From CAYVTV01 sp964563105 (GTDB lineage Bacteria; Bacteroidota; Bacteroidia; Bacteroidales; GCA-2748055), in the NCBI GenBank assembly GCA_964563105.1, contig CAZLXM010000105.1:1-11544 (forward strand): DNA of 11,544 bases, written 5' to 3'. The notes beneath the pieces were generated by a model. The model worked only from the letters and a program-made list of their open reading frames with translations, made no database searches and had not been told where the DNA came from. Shown here piece by piece: positions 1 to 7,761 of the stretch. The stretch's first letter is position 1, and each line of letters starts with the position of its first letter. The position numbers and the translations under genes were made by a program.

Positions 1-2043
1 GTTATAGATGAAAGAATCCCTTTTAATTCATTAACACTTCATGAGACATCCGATAAAAAAGCATTAATATCCGAAAATGACCAGTTCAGTATTTATCGTA
101 TTAGTTGGCCTGTTTTTAATGGTGTAACGGGTACAGGACTTTGGATTGAACCACGTGGAGATATAAAGGCACAATTAATTATCATTCCGGATGCTGACCA
201 ATCTCCCGAAATGTTAGCAGGTTTGTCTCCGGGGATACCTAAGGAATCACTTTATGTACTAAGGATGGCAGGTGCAGGATGCCGGGTTATTATACCGGTA
301 TTGATAGACAGAAATGACAAATGGTCTGGAGTTCCGGGAATCAGTTTTTCTAACCTGCCACACAGGGAATATATTTTTCGCAGGGCTTATCAGATAGGTC
401 GTCATATAATAGGTTATGAAGTACAAAAGGTTTTAGCGGTTGTTGACTGGTTTACAAATAAAACTAAAAATTTACCTATTGCAGTAACCGGCTATGGTGA
501 AGGGGGTTTAATTGCGTTTTATAGTGCTGCTGTTGATATGCGAATTAATGGTGTTTTGGTAAGTGGATATTTTCAAGAACGTGAAAATCTTTGGAAAGAA
601 CCTGTTTATCGTAATGTTTGGGGATTATTGAAAGAGTTTGGTGACGCTGAGATAGCAGGCCTTATTGCACCAAGATCTATAGTGATAGAAGCCTCAAAAG
701 CGCCCGAAATTGAAGGTCCTCCGATAGCCACACCAGATAGAAAGAATTACGCAGCTCCTGGCCGCATAAATACTCCGTCTTTATTGTCAGTACAGAAAGA
801 GGCAGGCAGGGCTGAAAAGATATACCAGCAATTAGGTGTACCTCAAAATTTTAAGTTGGTAGTTAGTGGAGACGGTCATGGATTACATGGTACATATGAA
901 GCTTCCAGAGAGTTATTAAGGAGTGTTGGTCTTGATTCAATCAAATTTGAAACATCCCGAATTTCATTACAGGATTCATTTATTGATTTCGATGGCAGAA
1001 TGAAATTACAGATAGAGGAATTATTGAACCATATGGATGATTTAATTAAAAAAAGTCCAGAAGTGCGAAAGGAATTTTGGAATAAAACTGATAATAGCTC
1101 TGTGGATCAATGGGTAGAAACAACCAAAAATTATAAGGAATATTTTTGGGAAGAGTTAATGGGTAAGATGCCTGATGCATTATCACAATTTAACGTCCAA
1201 AGCAGGTTGGCTTATGAAACTGAAAAATGGAAAGGATATTGGATAAAGCTGGATGTTTGGCCGGGAATAATTGCAGGTGGCATATTATTGATTCCAAATA
1301 ATTTAAAACCTGGTGTCAAATATCCATTGGTAGTTGCTCAGCATGGGATTCCCAGTTTTCCCGAATTATTGGTTGATCCTGATATCGAATCTATATACCA
1401 CTCATTTGGTTCTAAACTGGCAGAAGAAGGGTATATTGTTTATGCTCCTCAAAATATATACGGGCTTTTGCCAGATGAACCATCTAGACAAGAAAGTTTT
1501 AGACATGTTCAGCGATTAGCTAATCCATTAAAACAATCTTTATTTTCAATTACAATCGGTCAACATAAACAAACATTAAGCTGGCTAAAGCAGTTATCAT
1601 TTGTAGACACCAGTCGTATTGGTTTTTATGGTCTGTCTTACGGAGGAAAGAGTGCTATTAGGATTCCCCCTGTTCTTGATGACTATTCTGTGGTAATATG
1701 TTCAGGTGACTTTACTGAATGGGTATGGAAGCTCACTTCGCTGGATTTCAAAGCTAGTTATATGTTTGGTATATATGGTCATTATGAGTTTAACATGGCC
1801 AATACTTTTAATTATGCAGAGATGGCTGGATTAATTGCACCCAGGCCGTTTATGGTTGAGCGCGGACATTGGGATGGAGAAGCCCCTGATGAATGGGTGG
1901 CATATGAGTATGCTAAAGTGCGGAGGCTTTATGTTAGTTTGGGCATAGGTGACCGGACGGAAATTGAATTCTTCGATGGTCGTCATGAGATACATTATGT
2001 GGGAGCATTGAAATTTTTAAATAAATATCTAAAAAATAATTGA
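1..2043 (+). CDS. Tandem alpha/beta hydrolase (esterase/prolyl-oligopeptidase-like), 5'-truncated
   Basis: The reading frame is open from the first base, so the true start lies outside the window; 680 residues are visible. The Met codon at 211 is internal, because clear homologous-looking protein precedes it. Two alpha/beta-hydrolase units can be seen. The C-terminal unit (about residues 400-680) has the nucleophile elbow GLSYGG with Ser at 1636-1638, a likely acid Asp at 1873-1875 (context GHWDGE) and His at 1984-1986 (context DGRHEIH), a plausible catalytic triad. The N-terminal unit has GYGEGG at 490-507, with Gly in the nucleophile position, and His residues at 877 and 886. Both units share an A-E-[IM]-A-G-L-I-A-P-R block (646-675 and 1816-1845), which indicates internal duplication. 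The family suggests hydrolysis of esters or peptides; the substrate is unknown. Localisation cannot be judged without the N terminus. The next gene on this strand is not adjacent, so this appears to end its transcription unit. Confidence 0.8.
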   Translation, partial: VIDERIPFNSLTLHETSDKKALISENDQFSIYRISWPVFNGVTGTGLWIEPRGDIKAQLIIIPDADQSPEMLAGLSPGIPKESLYVLRMAGAGCRVIIPVLIDRNDKWSGVPGISFSNLPHREYIFRRAYQIGRHIIGYEVQKVLAVVDWFTNKTKNLPIAVTGYGEGGLIAFYSAAVDMRINGVLVSGYFQERENLWKEPVYRNVWGLLKEFGDAEIAGLIAPRSIVIEASKAPEIEGPPIATPDRKNYAAPGRINTPSLLSVQKEAGRAEKIYQQLGVPQNFKLVVSGDGHGLHGTYEASRELLRSVGLDSIKFETSRISLQDSFIDFDGRMKLQIEELLNHMDDLIKKSPEVRKEFWNKTDNSSVDQWVETTKNYKEYFWEELMGKMPDALSQFNVQSRLAYETEKWKGYWIKLDVWPGIIAGGILLIPNNLKPGVKYPLVVAQHGIPSFPELLVDPDIESIYHSFGSKLAEEGYIVYAPQNIYGLLPDEPSRQESFRHVQRLANPLKQSLFSITIGQHKQTLSWLKQLSFVDTSRIGFYGLSYGGKSAIRIPPVLDDYSVVICSGDFTEWVWKLTSLDFKASYMFGIYGHYEFNMANTFNYAEMAGLIAPRPFMVERGHWDGEAPDEWVAYEYAKVRRLYVSLGIGDRTEIEFFDGRHEIHYVGALKFLNKYLKNN

Positions 2044-2055
2044 TATCCTTTCACT

Positions 2056-2284
2056 ACTGTCCGACTAAAATAAAAAAGTGAAGGTACTCCCTTTCGGTTT
2101 CCCTTCAATGTTGTATATTGATTTTGCTAAAAACTTTTTGCAACATGAATAAAAATAGTGAAATAAAATTTTTTTGACAGCCGATTTTTAAACAAATAAT
2201 TAATTTGGCAGATAAAGTCAACATAGGATTGATAGTTAAGGAGCACGACAATGATCGTTATTACAAAACGTTCAAATCAATAAA
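2056..2284 (+). mobile_element. Remnant of the left part of an IS4-type insertion sequence
   Basis: Between the hydrolase gene and a small broken gene lies a block whose frame from 2145 reads as the beginning of an IS4-family transposase (see the pseudogene entry). It is preceded by about 90 bases that look like the untranslated left end of such an element, starting near ACTGTCCGACTAAAAT. These bases hold a weak hairpin: TGAAGG at 2079-2084 pairs with CCTTCA at 2102-2107. I see no right end, no matching inverted repeat and no target duplication, so only the 5' portion survives. The left boundary is a guess; the transposase similarity is the stronger evidence. Confidence 0.5.
2145..2283 (+). 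pseudogene. IS4-family transposase, N-terminal fragment (DUF4372-like) with in-frame stop
   Basis: From ATG at 2145 the frame reads MNKNSEIKFF, then TGA at 2175-2177, then QPIFKQIINLADKV and further on KEHDNDRYYKTFKS. From memory, IS4-type transposases of Bacteroidota start with a domain (DUF4372) carrying F-[ST]-G-Q-P-[IL]-F-x-Q near the start and a DRYxKxF motif 25-30 residues later. Both are recognisable here. The TGA sits where Gly (GGA) is usual, so one substitution killed the frame. After about residue 46 the similarity stops and a different sequence follows, so the catalytic DDE domain is absent. The AAGGAG at 2238-2243 looks like a ribosome-binding site for ATG 2251 but is simply part of the Val-Lys-Glu codons of this fragment. 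It is a non-functional relic. Confidence 0.6.
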
Positions 2285-2555
2285 ATGTATGAGATAGTTT
2301 TCCAATATCCAAATGGCAACAGGAATAGGATTTTATTAAAAAACAACCCTGAACAGGAACAAATTATGAAAGTTTTTAAAAAAGAATTTTGAAAATGGCC
2401 GTCCTGTCCGTAAAACAGGAAAAATACGCGAGATTTACCCTGAAATAAAGGTATTAGAAGGCCTTTATTTTATGGGATCACCTCAAAGTGCTGTTAAACA
2501 GGGGCAATGGTACGATATGGATGAAATAATAATTAGACCGGAGGCAAAAAATTAA
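2285..2555 (+). pseudogene. Small unrecognised gene, frameshifted
   Basis: ATG at 2285 opens a frame starting MYEIVFQYPNGN and stopping at TGA 2390-2392 after KVFKKEF. If one base of the TTTT run at 2387-2390 is skipped, reading continues as ENGRPVRKTGKIREIYPEIK, through a hydrophobic segment, to DMDEIIIRPEAKN and TAA at 2553-2555. The composition on both sides of the shift is protein-like and joins naturally, giving about 90 residues. I do not recognise the family. There is no Shine-Dalgarno sequence before 2285, and the gene begins directly at the end of the IS remnant, so it may also have lost its original 5' end. It is either a pseudogene or contains a sequencing error in a homopolymer. 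Its stop is 13 bases from the end of the convergent membrane-protein gene. Confidence 0.4.
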
Positions 2556-2568
2556 AAAACCAAAAAAC

Positions 2569-3666
2569 TCATATCTTTAAAAACACCTTTTGCTTATATA
2601 AATAATATAAAAACAACCACTTTATTGTAGCTATTGTAATAGCAAGGGCCAAAGCCCTTCCGTCACCAAAATCAAATCTGCCTACAACAACATCAGCAAG
2701 GCTGGCAAATTTAACAATAAACCCGGCAACATAAATAGTAATAGAATTCATCCCTACTACAACAAAAAAGAAAGCCCATTTTGTATAACCCTTAATATCA
2801 ATTAACCAGTAAAATAAACTTAGGAATAAAGCACTGATACCACAGGTAAGAAAGGTAAAAGAAGGTGACCATAAGTTTTTATTAATGGGAAAATCAAGAT
2901 GTATAAGAAAACTCAAGGTAAATAATATTGCCCCGCCAATCAATAAGCCTTTAGCCTTGTATTCAGCTGCCTTCTCAGATCTTAGCAATTGGCCTGCCAA
3001 AACTCCCATGAGAGCATTAGATATACTTGGAATAAGAGTCAGGCTCAACATTGCTCTATAATTAGGTGATAAATACTGAGATACCTGCTCCCCAATAAAT
3101 GTCTGTAAATTCCCTTCCTGGCTTAAATCTCCAATCCCATAGCCAGGTACGGGAACAAAGCGCATTAACAAATAATATCCTGCCAATAAACCAAAAGTCC
3201 AGTAAACCTGTCCCCGTATATTTGTATTCATAGTAATAAGTGAAGCAAAAAAATAAGAAATACCAATTCGGTATAAAACACTGTAATAACCATAAACCGG
3301 ATGTGGCCCGCCAGGTTTTTGCCACAAAAATATCCCCAGGATAGTCAGGGTAACAGTACGGATAAAAACATGCTTAATCAGTTTCCTTTTCCCCCCTTCT
3401 TCAGAAAGCCTGCGGGCAAAGGAAAAAGGGATAGAAGCCCCCATAATGAAAATAAACATGGGAAAAATTAGATCATATGCGGTAAATCCATGCCAGGGGG
3501 GATGTACACATTGGCCTGCAAGCCAAACATTAAATGCAGTATCAGATAATTTTGGAAGTGCCTGAAAAATTCCTGCCAGCCCTGTCAGAAAGAACATATC
3601 AAGGCCTCGCAAAGCATCGAGTGATATTAAACGGCCTGATGGCAAATGGCTTTTTTTTGTACTCAT
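2569..3666 (-). CDS. DUF5009 / HGSNAT-like membrane acyltransferase family protein
   Basis: A 365-residue polytopic inner-membrane protein with roughly ten hydrophobic segments. Near the N terminus it has the hallmark RLISLDALRGLDMF (about residues 12-25). This is followed by HPPWHGFTAYDLIFPMFIF (about 55-73) and then the helix containing GASIPFSF. Those two blocks define the group of bacterial proteins related to eukaryotic heparan-alpha-glucosaminide N-acetyltransferase (DUF5009/COG4299), thought to move acetyl groups onto sugars across the membrane; activity in bacteria is largely unproven. I place the start at ATG 3666 (MSTKKSHLPSGRLIS). The frame can be extended to GTG at 3726, but the extra 20 residues are AT-rich, poorly protein-like and not needed by the family. 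No Shine-Dalgarno is visible at either start, which is common in Bacteroidota. It is convergent with the broken small gene and divergent from the receptor cluster. A role with the neighbouring hydrolase in carbohydrate processing is possible but unproven. Confidence 0.85.
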   Translation of the reverse strand: MSTKKSHLPSGRLISLDALRGLDMFFLTGLAGIFQALPKLSDTAFNVWLAGQCVHPPWHGFTAYDLIFPMFIFIMGASIPFSFARRLSEEGGKRKLIKHVFIRTVTLTILGIFLWQKPGGPHPVYGYYSVLYRIGISYFFASLITMNTNIRGQVYWTFGLLAGYYLLMRFVPVPGYGIGDLSQEGNLQTFIGEQVSQYLSPNYRAMLSLTLIPSISNALMGVLAGQLLRSEKAAEYKAKGLLIGGAILFTLSFLIHLDFPINKNLWSPSFTFLTCGISALFLSLFYWLIDIKGYTKWAFFFVVVGMNSITIYVAGFIVKFASLADVVVGRFDFGDGRALALAITIATIKWLFLYYLYKQKVFLKI

Positions 3667-4080
3667 TTTCGTAAAGGTATTTAATGAAAAGACTAAAATA
3701 TATGAATTAAGAAAAATATTGATCACCTAATATTGGGAGATTTTCTCTGGTCAAAAATCTCATCATTCAACAATATCGCTTATATATAAAAACAAATAAT
3801 TAAAGCTCTTAATAATATTTCAAAACTACGTTTAATATATAATTAAAATTATCGGGAGTTCATGAAAAGTAAAAAGTATTTGTGCTTATCAGGATACATA
3901 TTAACATAATTTTCACTTAAAATCCAAAATATCTTACTTTTCTTTATCTGTTTAAATGATTAATTTCCTAATACAAAATAACACTTAAAGAGTCTTAATT
4001 ATTGATTTCATACATAAATAAACGCATATATTTTTCTAAACTAAATAAGTGTGAAAATAAAATATTTTAAAGCAGTGCAC

Positions 4081-4110
4081 TTGTATTTTTCTTTTAGAAA
4101 TATAATTTAT
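4081..4110 (+). promoter_or_regulatory. Candidate Bacteroidota-type promoter for the receptor operon
   Basis: Bacteroidota housekeeping promoters are described as TTTG near -33 and TAnnTTTG near -7, about 19-21 bases apart. Here TTG at 4081-4083 is followed after 19 bases by TAATTTAT at 4103-4110, a partial match. It would leave a leader of roughly 100 bases before the GTG start at 4218. The region is so AT-rich that chance matches are easy, so this is tentative. Confidence 0.28.
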
Positions 4111-4114
4111 ATTT
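4098..4114. repeat. Perfect 8-bp inverted repeat, possible operator
   Basis: AAATATAA-T-TTATATTT is a perfect palindrome with a single central base. It overlaps the -7 part of the promoter candidate, where a dimeric repressor could act. In such AT-rich DNA it could arise by chance, and the stem is too weak to be a terminator. Confidence 0.35.
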
Positions 4115-4217
4115 ATGGCTCCCATTTTTATATTCTAAAATTAAAAAGAAAATACGAATTTCCGGGAGTATCATATGAAACAACAAGAATAATCATGAAA
4201 TAATTAAATTCAATTAA

Positions 4218-4949
4218 GTGAAAAACATCTTAATAATAATATTTTTTTCACATATTATTTTTATATCAGGCATATCACAGGCAATTGATTATGAGAGTAA
4301 AGCATCACTTTTGCAGGATCAGATAAACAGAATTAAAGAAATACCTGAATTGGTTGAATATGAGAAATTAGATTATATAAATGGCATACAACATTACCCA
4401 TATGCCAATAAATATATACATCCATTTTTTCAGAATAATATGTGGAATTCAGGAAAAGTATATTTAGGTTCTGAAGAATATATATTAGATGCAGTAAAAT
4501 ATGATATCGTATCAGATAATTTAGTTTTTCTGTATTTCAAGGAATCATCTGCTTATCAGATCTATTTTAACAAAGTCATGGTCAGGCAATTCAGTATTGA
4601 CAATCATGATTTTAAATATTTAGATAACGCAGGCAACATCTCCGGGAAATTAATTGTACCCGGTTATTATGAAGTTATTTATGACGGAAAAACAAAATTA
4701 TATATCCGTTGGGAAAAAACAAAAGTTTTATTTGATACTCATTATGATGGGGGTTATTCTCAAAAGATTGAATATTTTCTTTACAAGGAAGATGAATTTA
4801 TAAAGATCAAAAAAAATAAATGTCTGATTAATGCATTAGATGACCATAAGCCTGAAGTCAGGAATTTTATAAAGAAAAATTCCATAAATATTAAAGCAGA
4901 TGATATGGGGCCTGTTATTCATATTTTAAAGTTTTATGATAATCTATAA
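4218..4949 (+). CDS. Secreted uncharacterised protein, receptor-operon associated
   Basis: 243 residues, starting at GTG 4218, the only start that gives a complete signal peptide: MKNILIIIFF followed by a hydrophobic core and a likely signal-peptidase I site after SQA (residue 22). The mature part is about 220 residues, rich in Tyr, Lys and Ile, and probably mostly beta-strand. No domain name comes to mind. The layout resembles small secreted proteins often seen beside TonB-dependent receptors in Bacteroidota: an early YLGSEEY...AVKYDIVSDNL segment, a middle GYYEVIYDGKTKLYIR segment, and a charged C-terminal helix region with the pattern LxxALxDHKPEVRNFIKKN ending KFYDNL. The stop codon is immediately followed by the ATG of the receptor (0-base gap), so the two are almost certainly co-transcribed and translationally coupled. 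A periplasmic accessory role is inferred from context only. There is no Shine-Dalgarno before the GTG. Confidence 0.7.
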   Translation: MKNILIIIFFSHIIFISGISQAIDYESKASLLQDQINRIKEIPELVEYEKLDYINGIQHYPYANKYIHPFFQNNMWNSGKVYLGSEEYILDAVKYDIVSDNLVFLYFKESSAYQIYFNKVMVRQFSIDNHDFKYLDNAGNISGKLIVPGYYEVIYDGKTKLYIRWEKTKVLFDTHYDGGYSQKIEYFLYKEDEFIKIKKNKCLINALDDHKPEVRNFIKKNSINIKADDMGPVIHILKFYDNL

Positions 4950-7724
4950 ATGAAAAGATTAACCTTTTCAATAATTCTATTAACAGCTTTAATTAATTTA
5001 ATTGCTGGTTTTCCGGAGATCATGATAAGTTCGGATTTCAATTCACGTCCTTTTTTCGACCTGATAAATGATGTGGAAAATAAATATAAGTTGAAATTTT
5101 TTTACCTTGAAGAATGGATCAGTGATATTACGGTAATTCAGGCCACTTCTCCCTGTCCATTAGACAAAATACTTGAGGAAAGCCTGCAAAATACAGATTT
5201 AAGTTATTTTTATGATGAACCAGGCAATATAATTTTCACATCTAAATATAAAATTGAAAGTTCCGTTAATTTCAGCAATTTAAAAGAAACCCCTAAAACT
5301 ATAAACGAATTTGCAACTCCGGAGGAAAGTTCATATATAACTAAAAGTATTACCAAAGTAGTTGTTGATGGCGATAGTGAAAAAATTGTAACAATCGGAA
5401 TTCCGGGTAATTTATCATCCCGCACATCCAAAGCCGTATTATCAGGTTATGTCAGGGAAAAGGAAACAGGAAATCCGGTGCCTGGTGCGGTTGTCTACGT
5501 TAAAGATTTTAATGTGGGAACTATAACAGATTTATATGGTTATTATGTTTTATCAATACCTCCCGGAAATCATGAACTTCTTTTTAAATTTCTGGGACGA
5601 AAGGAAGAAATTGTCAAAGTGTTGATCAATGGAAACGGGATGCTGGATGTTGAAATGGAAGAAAAGATGATTGAATTATGGGGAGTCGTAATAACAGCAG
5701 ATAAAGAACATAATGTACGAGGGCTTCAACTTGGGCTTGATAAACTTGATATACAAACAATAAAATATATCCCATCTACTCTGGGAGAAGCAGATGTTAT
5801 AAAATCCACCCTTTTATTACCCGGAGTACAGACAGTTGGTGAAGGTGCCGGGGGGTTTAATGTTAGAGGCGGGAATACCGATCAAAATCTTATCTTAATG
5901 GATGGGGCACCGCTTTTTAATTCATCACATGTATTCGGTTTCTTTTCTGTTTTTAATCCTGATATTGTTAGTGATTTCAAATTATATAAAAGCGGAGTTC
6001 CGGCAAAATATGGCGGAAGATTATCATCTGTTATGGATGTTAGTTTAAGGAACGGTGATTTGAAAAAAATATGTTTTGATGGTGGTATAAGTCCGGTAGC
6101 AGCCAGGTTCAGTATTGACGGGCCTGTAATAAAGGACAAGGCAACATTCCTTATTAGTGGCCGCGGGAGCCATTCAGACTGGATACTTCATAATGTTGAT
6201 GTGGCTGCCCTGAAAAATAGTACTGCATCTTTTTATGATATTAATGTAAAATTAAATTACAAAATCCATGAAAATAATGAAATAAGCTTTTCATCATATT
6301 ATAGTGGTGACCGGTTTAAGTTAAATTATGATACCCTCTATAATTATGTGAATATGAACGCAGCCTTAACTTATAAGCACGTTTTTTCAGGCAAGCTATA
6401 TAATACATTATCAGCAATTTACAGTAATTATGGATATTCATTGAAAAGTGAATCCATGGGAGTGTATGCCTTTGATCTGAATTACAATGTACAATATAAA
6501 GAGGCCAGAACTGATTTTACCTGGTTTTTAAATACAAATCATAAAATAAATTTTGGCGCAAACGTAATTAAGTATGGTATTCAGCCAGGAGACATGGGAC
6601 CTTTAGGACTTGAATCCATTATTCTGCCGGTACATCTTCAAAAGGAACAGGCTCTTGAAACCGGCATTTATCTGAATGATGAACACAGAATCTCTGATAA
6701 GTTATTAGTTAGCTATGGAATAAGACATTCCGGTTTTCTTACTCTCGGGCCTCTAAAAGTATATCATTATCAGGAAGGAGCTCCGAGATCTCTTTTATCA
6801 AGAGTAGATTCAACTATTGTAAATGAAAGCAAAATTATTAACGACACATGGGGCCTTGAGCCACGATTTTCTGCAAGATATATTACCGGCCCTTCAAGTT
6901 CATTAAAAATTAATATATCCAAAATGTATCAATATCTGCATATGCTTTCAAATACAACAGCTATTAGCCCGACGGATATATGGAAAGTCAGCGGACCAAA
7001 TCTTCCATCCCGGAAAAGCTGGCAATATTCAGCAGGATTTTATAAAGATCTTTTGTCCAATACTATGGAAGCTTCACTGGAACTTTATTATAAAACCTCA
7101 AAAGATATACTCGAATACAGGGGAGGGACAAATCTGTTAATGAACCCTGATCTGGAAATTGATCTTCTTAAAGGTATTGGTAAAGCTTATGGGATGGAAA
7201 TTATGTTTAAAAGAAATTATGGAGCGTTAAATGGCTGGGCAAGCTATACCTTTTCACGCAGCCTGGTGAAAGTGGACAGCGAACATCTGATTGACAGGAT
7301 TAATCAGGGTAAATATTTCCCGTCAAATTATGATAAACCTCATGATTTCACTTTTGTGATAAATTATCGCTTTTCAAGAAGACACAGCATTTCAAATACT
7401 ATAACATATAGTACGGGACGTCCGATTACTTATCCGGTTGGAAAATATCAATTCAGAAACAGAGAGTTAATACATTATTCCAATCGTAATGAATACCGTA
7501 TCCCGGATTATTTCAGATGGGATATATCACTCAATATTGATGGTAACCTGAAATCGAAAAGACTTATTCGCGATTCGGTATCTATTTCTCTATATAATCT
7601 TACCGGAAGAAATAATGTCTACTCAATTTTCTTTGTAAGCGATATCACCAAAAAAGTACAGGGTTATAAACTATCAGTTTTTGCTCAGCCAATATTGTCT
7701 TTAACTTATAATTTCAAATATTGA
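4950..7724 (+). CDS. TonB-dependent outer-membrane receptor with STN domain
   Basis: 924 residues. In order: a signal peptide (about 1-20, MKRLTFSIILLTAL...LIAG); an STN (secretin/TonB short N-terminal) domain at about 25-100, including YKLKFFYLEEWISD and the NIIFTS strand; a linker; a carboxypeptidase-regulatory-like beta-sandwich at about 165-237 (SGYVREKETGNPVPGAVVYV, DLYGYYVLSIPPG); a plug at about 266-370 with GGFNVRGGNTDQNLILMDGA and YGGRLSSVMDV; and a beta-barrel of about 550 residues ending in aromatic Tyr (SLTYNFKY), as expected for BAM-dependent insertion. It should import a ligand across the outer membrane with energy from TonB-ExbBD. The STN domain in this family usually contacts a FecR-type anti-sigma factor, but none lies in the window. 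It starts directly at the stop of the preceding gene and is followed after 37 bases by a DUF4249 gene, a common receptor-lipoprotein pairing in Bacteroidota. Substrate not predictable. Confidence 0.93.
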   Translation: MKRLTFSIILLTALINLIAGFPEIMISSDFNSRPFFDLINDVENKYKLKFFYLEEWISDITVIQATSPCPLDKILEESLQNTDLSYFYDEPGNIIFTSKYKIESSVNFSNLKETPKTINEFATPEESSYITKSITKVVVDGDSEKIVTIGIPGNLSSRTSKAVLSGYVREKETGNPVPGAVVYVKDFNVGTITDLYGYYVLSIPPGNHELLFKFLGRKEEIVKVLINGNGMLDVEMEEKMIELWGVVITADKEHNVRGLQLGLDKLDIQTIKYIPSTLGEADVIKSTLLLPGVQTVGEGAGGFNVRGGNTDQNLILMDGAPLFNSSHVFGFFSVFNPDIVSDFKLYKSGVPAKYGGRLSSVMDVSLRNGDLKKICFDGGISPVAARFSIDGPVIKDKATFLISGRGSHSDWILHNVDVAALKNSTASFYDINVKLNYKIHENNEISFSSYYSGDRFKLNYDTLYNYVNMNAALTYKHVFSGKLYNTLSAIYSNYGYSLKSESMGVYAFDLNYNVQYKEARTDFTWFLNTNHKINFGANVIKYGIQPGDMGPLGLESIILPVHLQKEQALETGIYLNDEHRISDKLLVSYGIRHSGFLTLGPLKVYHYQEGAPRSLLSRVDSTIVNESKIINDTWGLEPRFSARYITGPSSSLKINISKMYQYLHMLSNTTAISPTDIWKVSGPNLPSRKSWQYSAGFYKDLLSNTMEASLELYYKTSKDILEYRGGTNLLMNPDLEIDLLKGIGKAYGMEIMFKRNYGALNGWASYTFSRSLVKVDSEHLIDRINQGKYFPSNYDKPHDFTFVINYRFSRRHSISNTITYSTGRPITYPVGKYQFRNRELIHYSNRNEYRIPDYFRWDISLNIDGNLKSKRLIRDSVSISLYNLTGRNNVYSIFFVSDITKKVQGYKLSVFAQPILSLTYNFKY

Positions 7725-7750
7725 TTTATTAATTTAAATTAACCATAAAC

Positions 7751-7755
7751 AGGGG
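7751..7755 (+). promoter_or_regulatory. Ribosome-binding site for the DUF4249 gene
   Basis: AGGGG lies 6 bases before ATG 7762. It fixes that ATG as the start, although it gives an unusually long positively charged segment before the signal-peptide core. Confidence 0.5.
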
Positions 7756-7761
7756 CAAAAA

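Larger units (their letters stand above)
3667..4217. other. AT-rich intergenic region between divergent genes
   Basis: About 550 bases without a convincing gene. It must hold the promoters for the leftward membrane protein and the rightward four-gene cluster. It contains a perfect inverted repeat at 4098-4114, a weak promoter candidate at 4081-4110 and two CGGGAGT motifs (3853-3859 and 4163-4169), each followed within 2-5 bases by a CATG or CATATG start of a very short frame: MKSKKYLCLSGYILT (3862-3909) and MKQQE (4175-4192). I see no tRNA, no clear terminator and no recognisable riboswitch. Confidence 0.6.

Noticed and set aside
2079..2107. Hairpin TGAAGG/CCTTCA as a terminator for the hydrolase gene.
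   Set aside because: The stem is only 6 bp with a 17-base loop and no T-tract directly after; it more likely belongs to the leader of the IS remnant.
2238..2283. AAGGAG followed 7 bases later by ATG 2251, as if a short gene started there (MIVITKRSNQ).
   Set aside because: The purine run and ATG fall inside codons of the IS4-type transposase fragment read in another frame, and the frame ends after ten residues.
3667..3726. Extension of the DUF5009-like protein to a GTG start at 3726, giving an apparent extra hydrophobic segment.
   Set aside because: The added residues are AT-driven, lack a ribosome site and precede the normal family start (short polar stretch then RLISLDALRG).
3727..4217. 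CRISPR array or tandem repeats in the AT-rich intergenic stretch.
   Set aside because: No regularly spaced repeat is present; only short AT-rich words and two CGGGAGT motifs recur.
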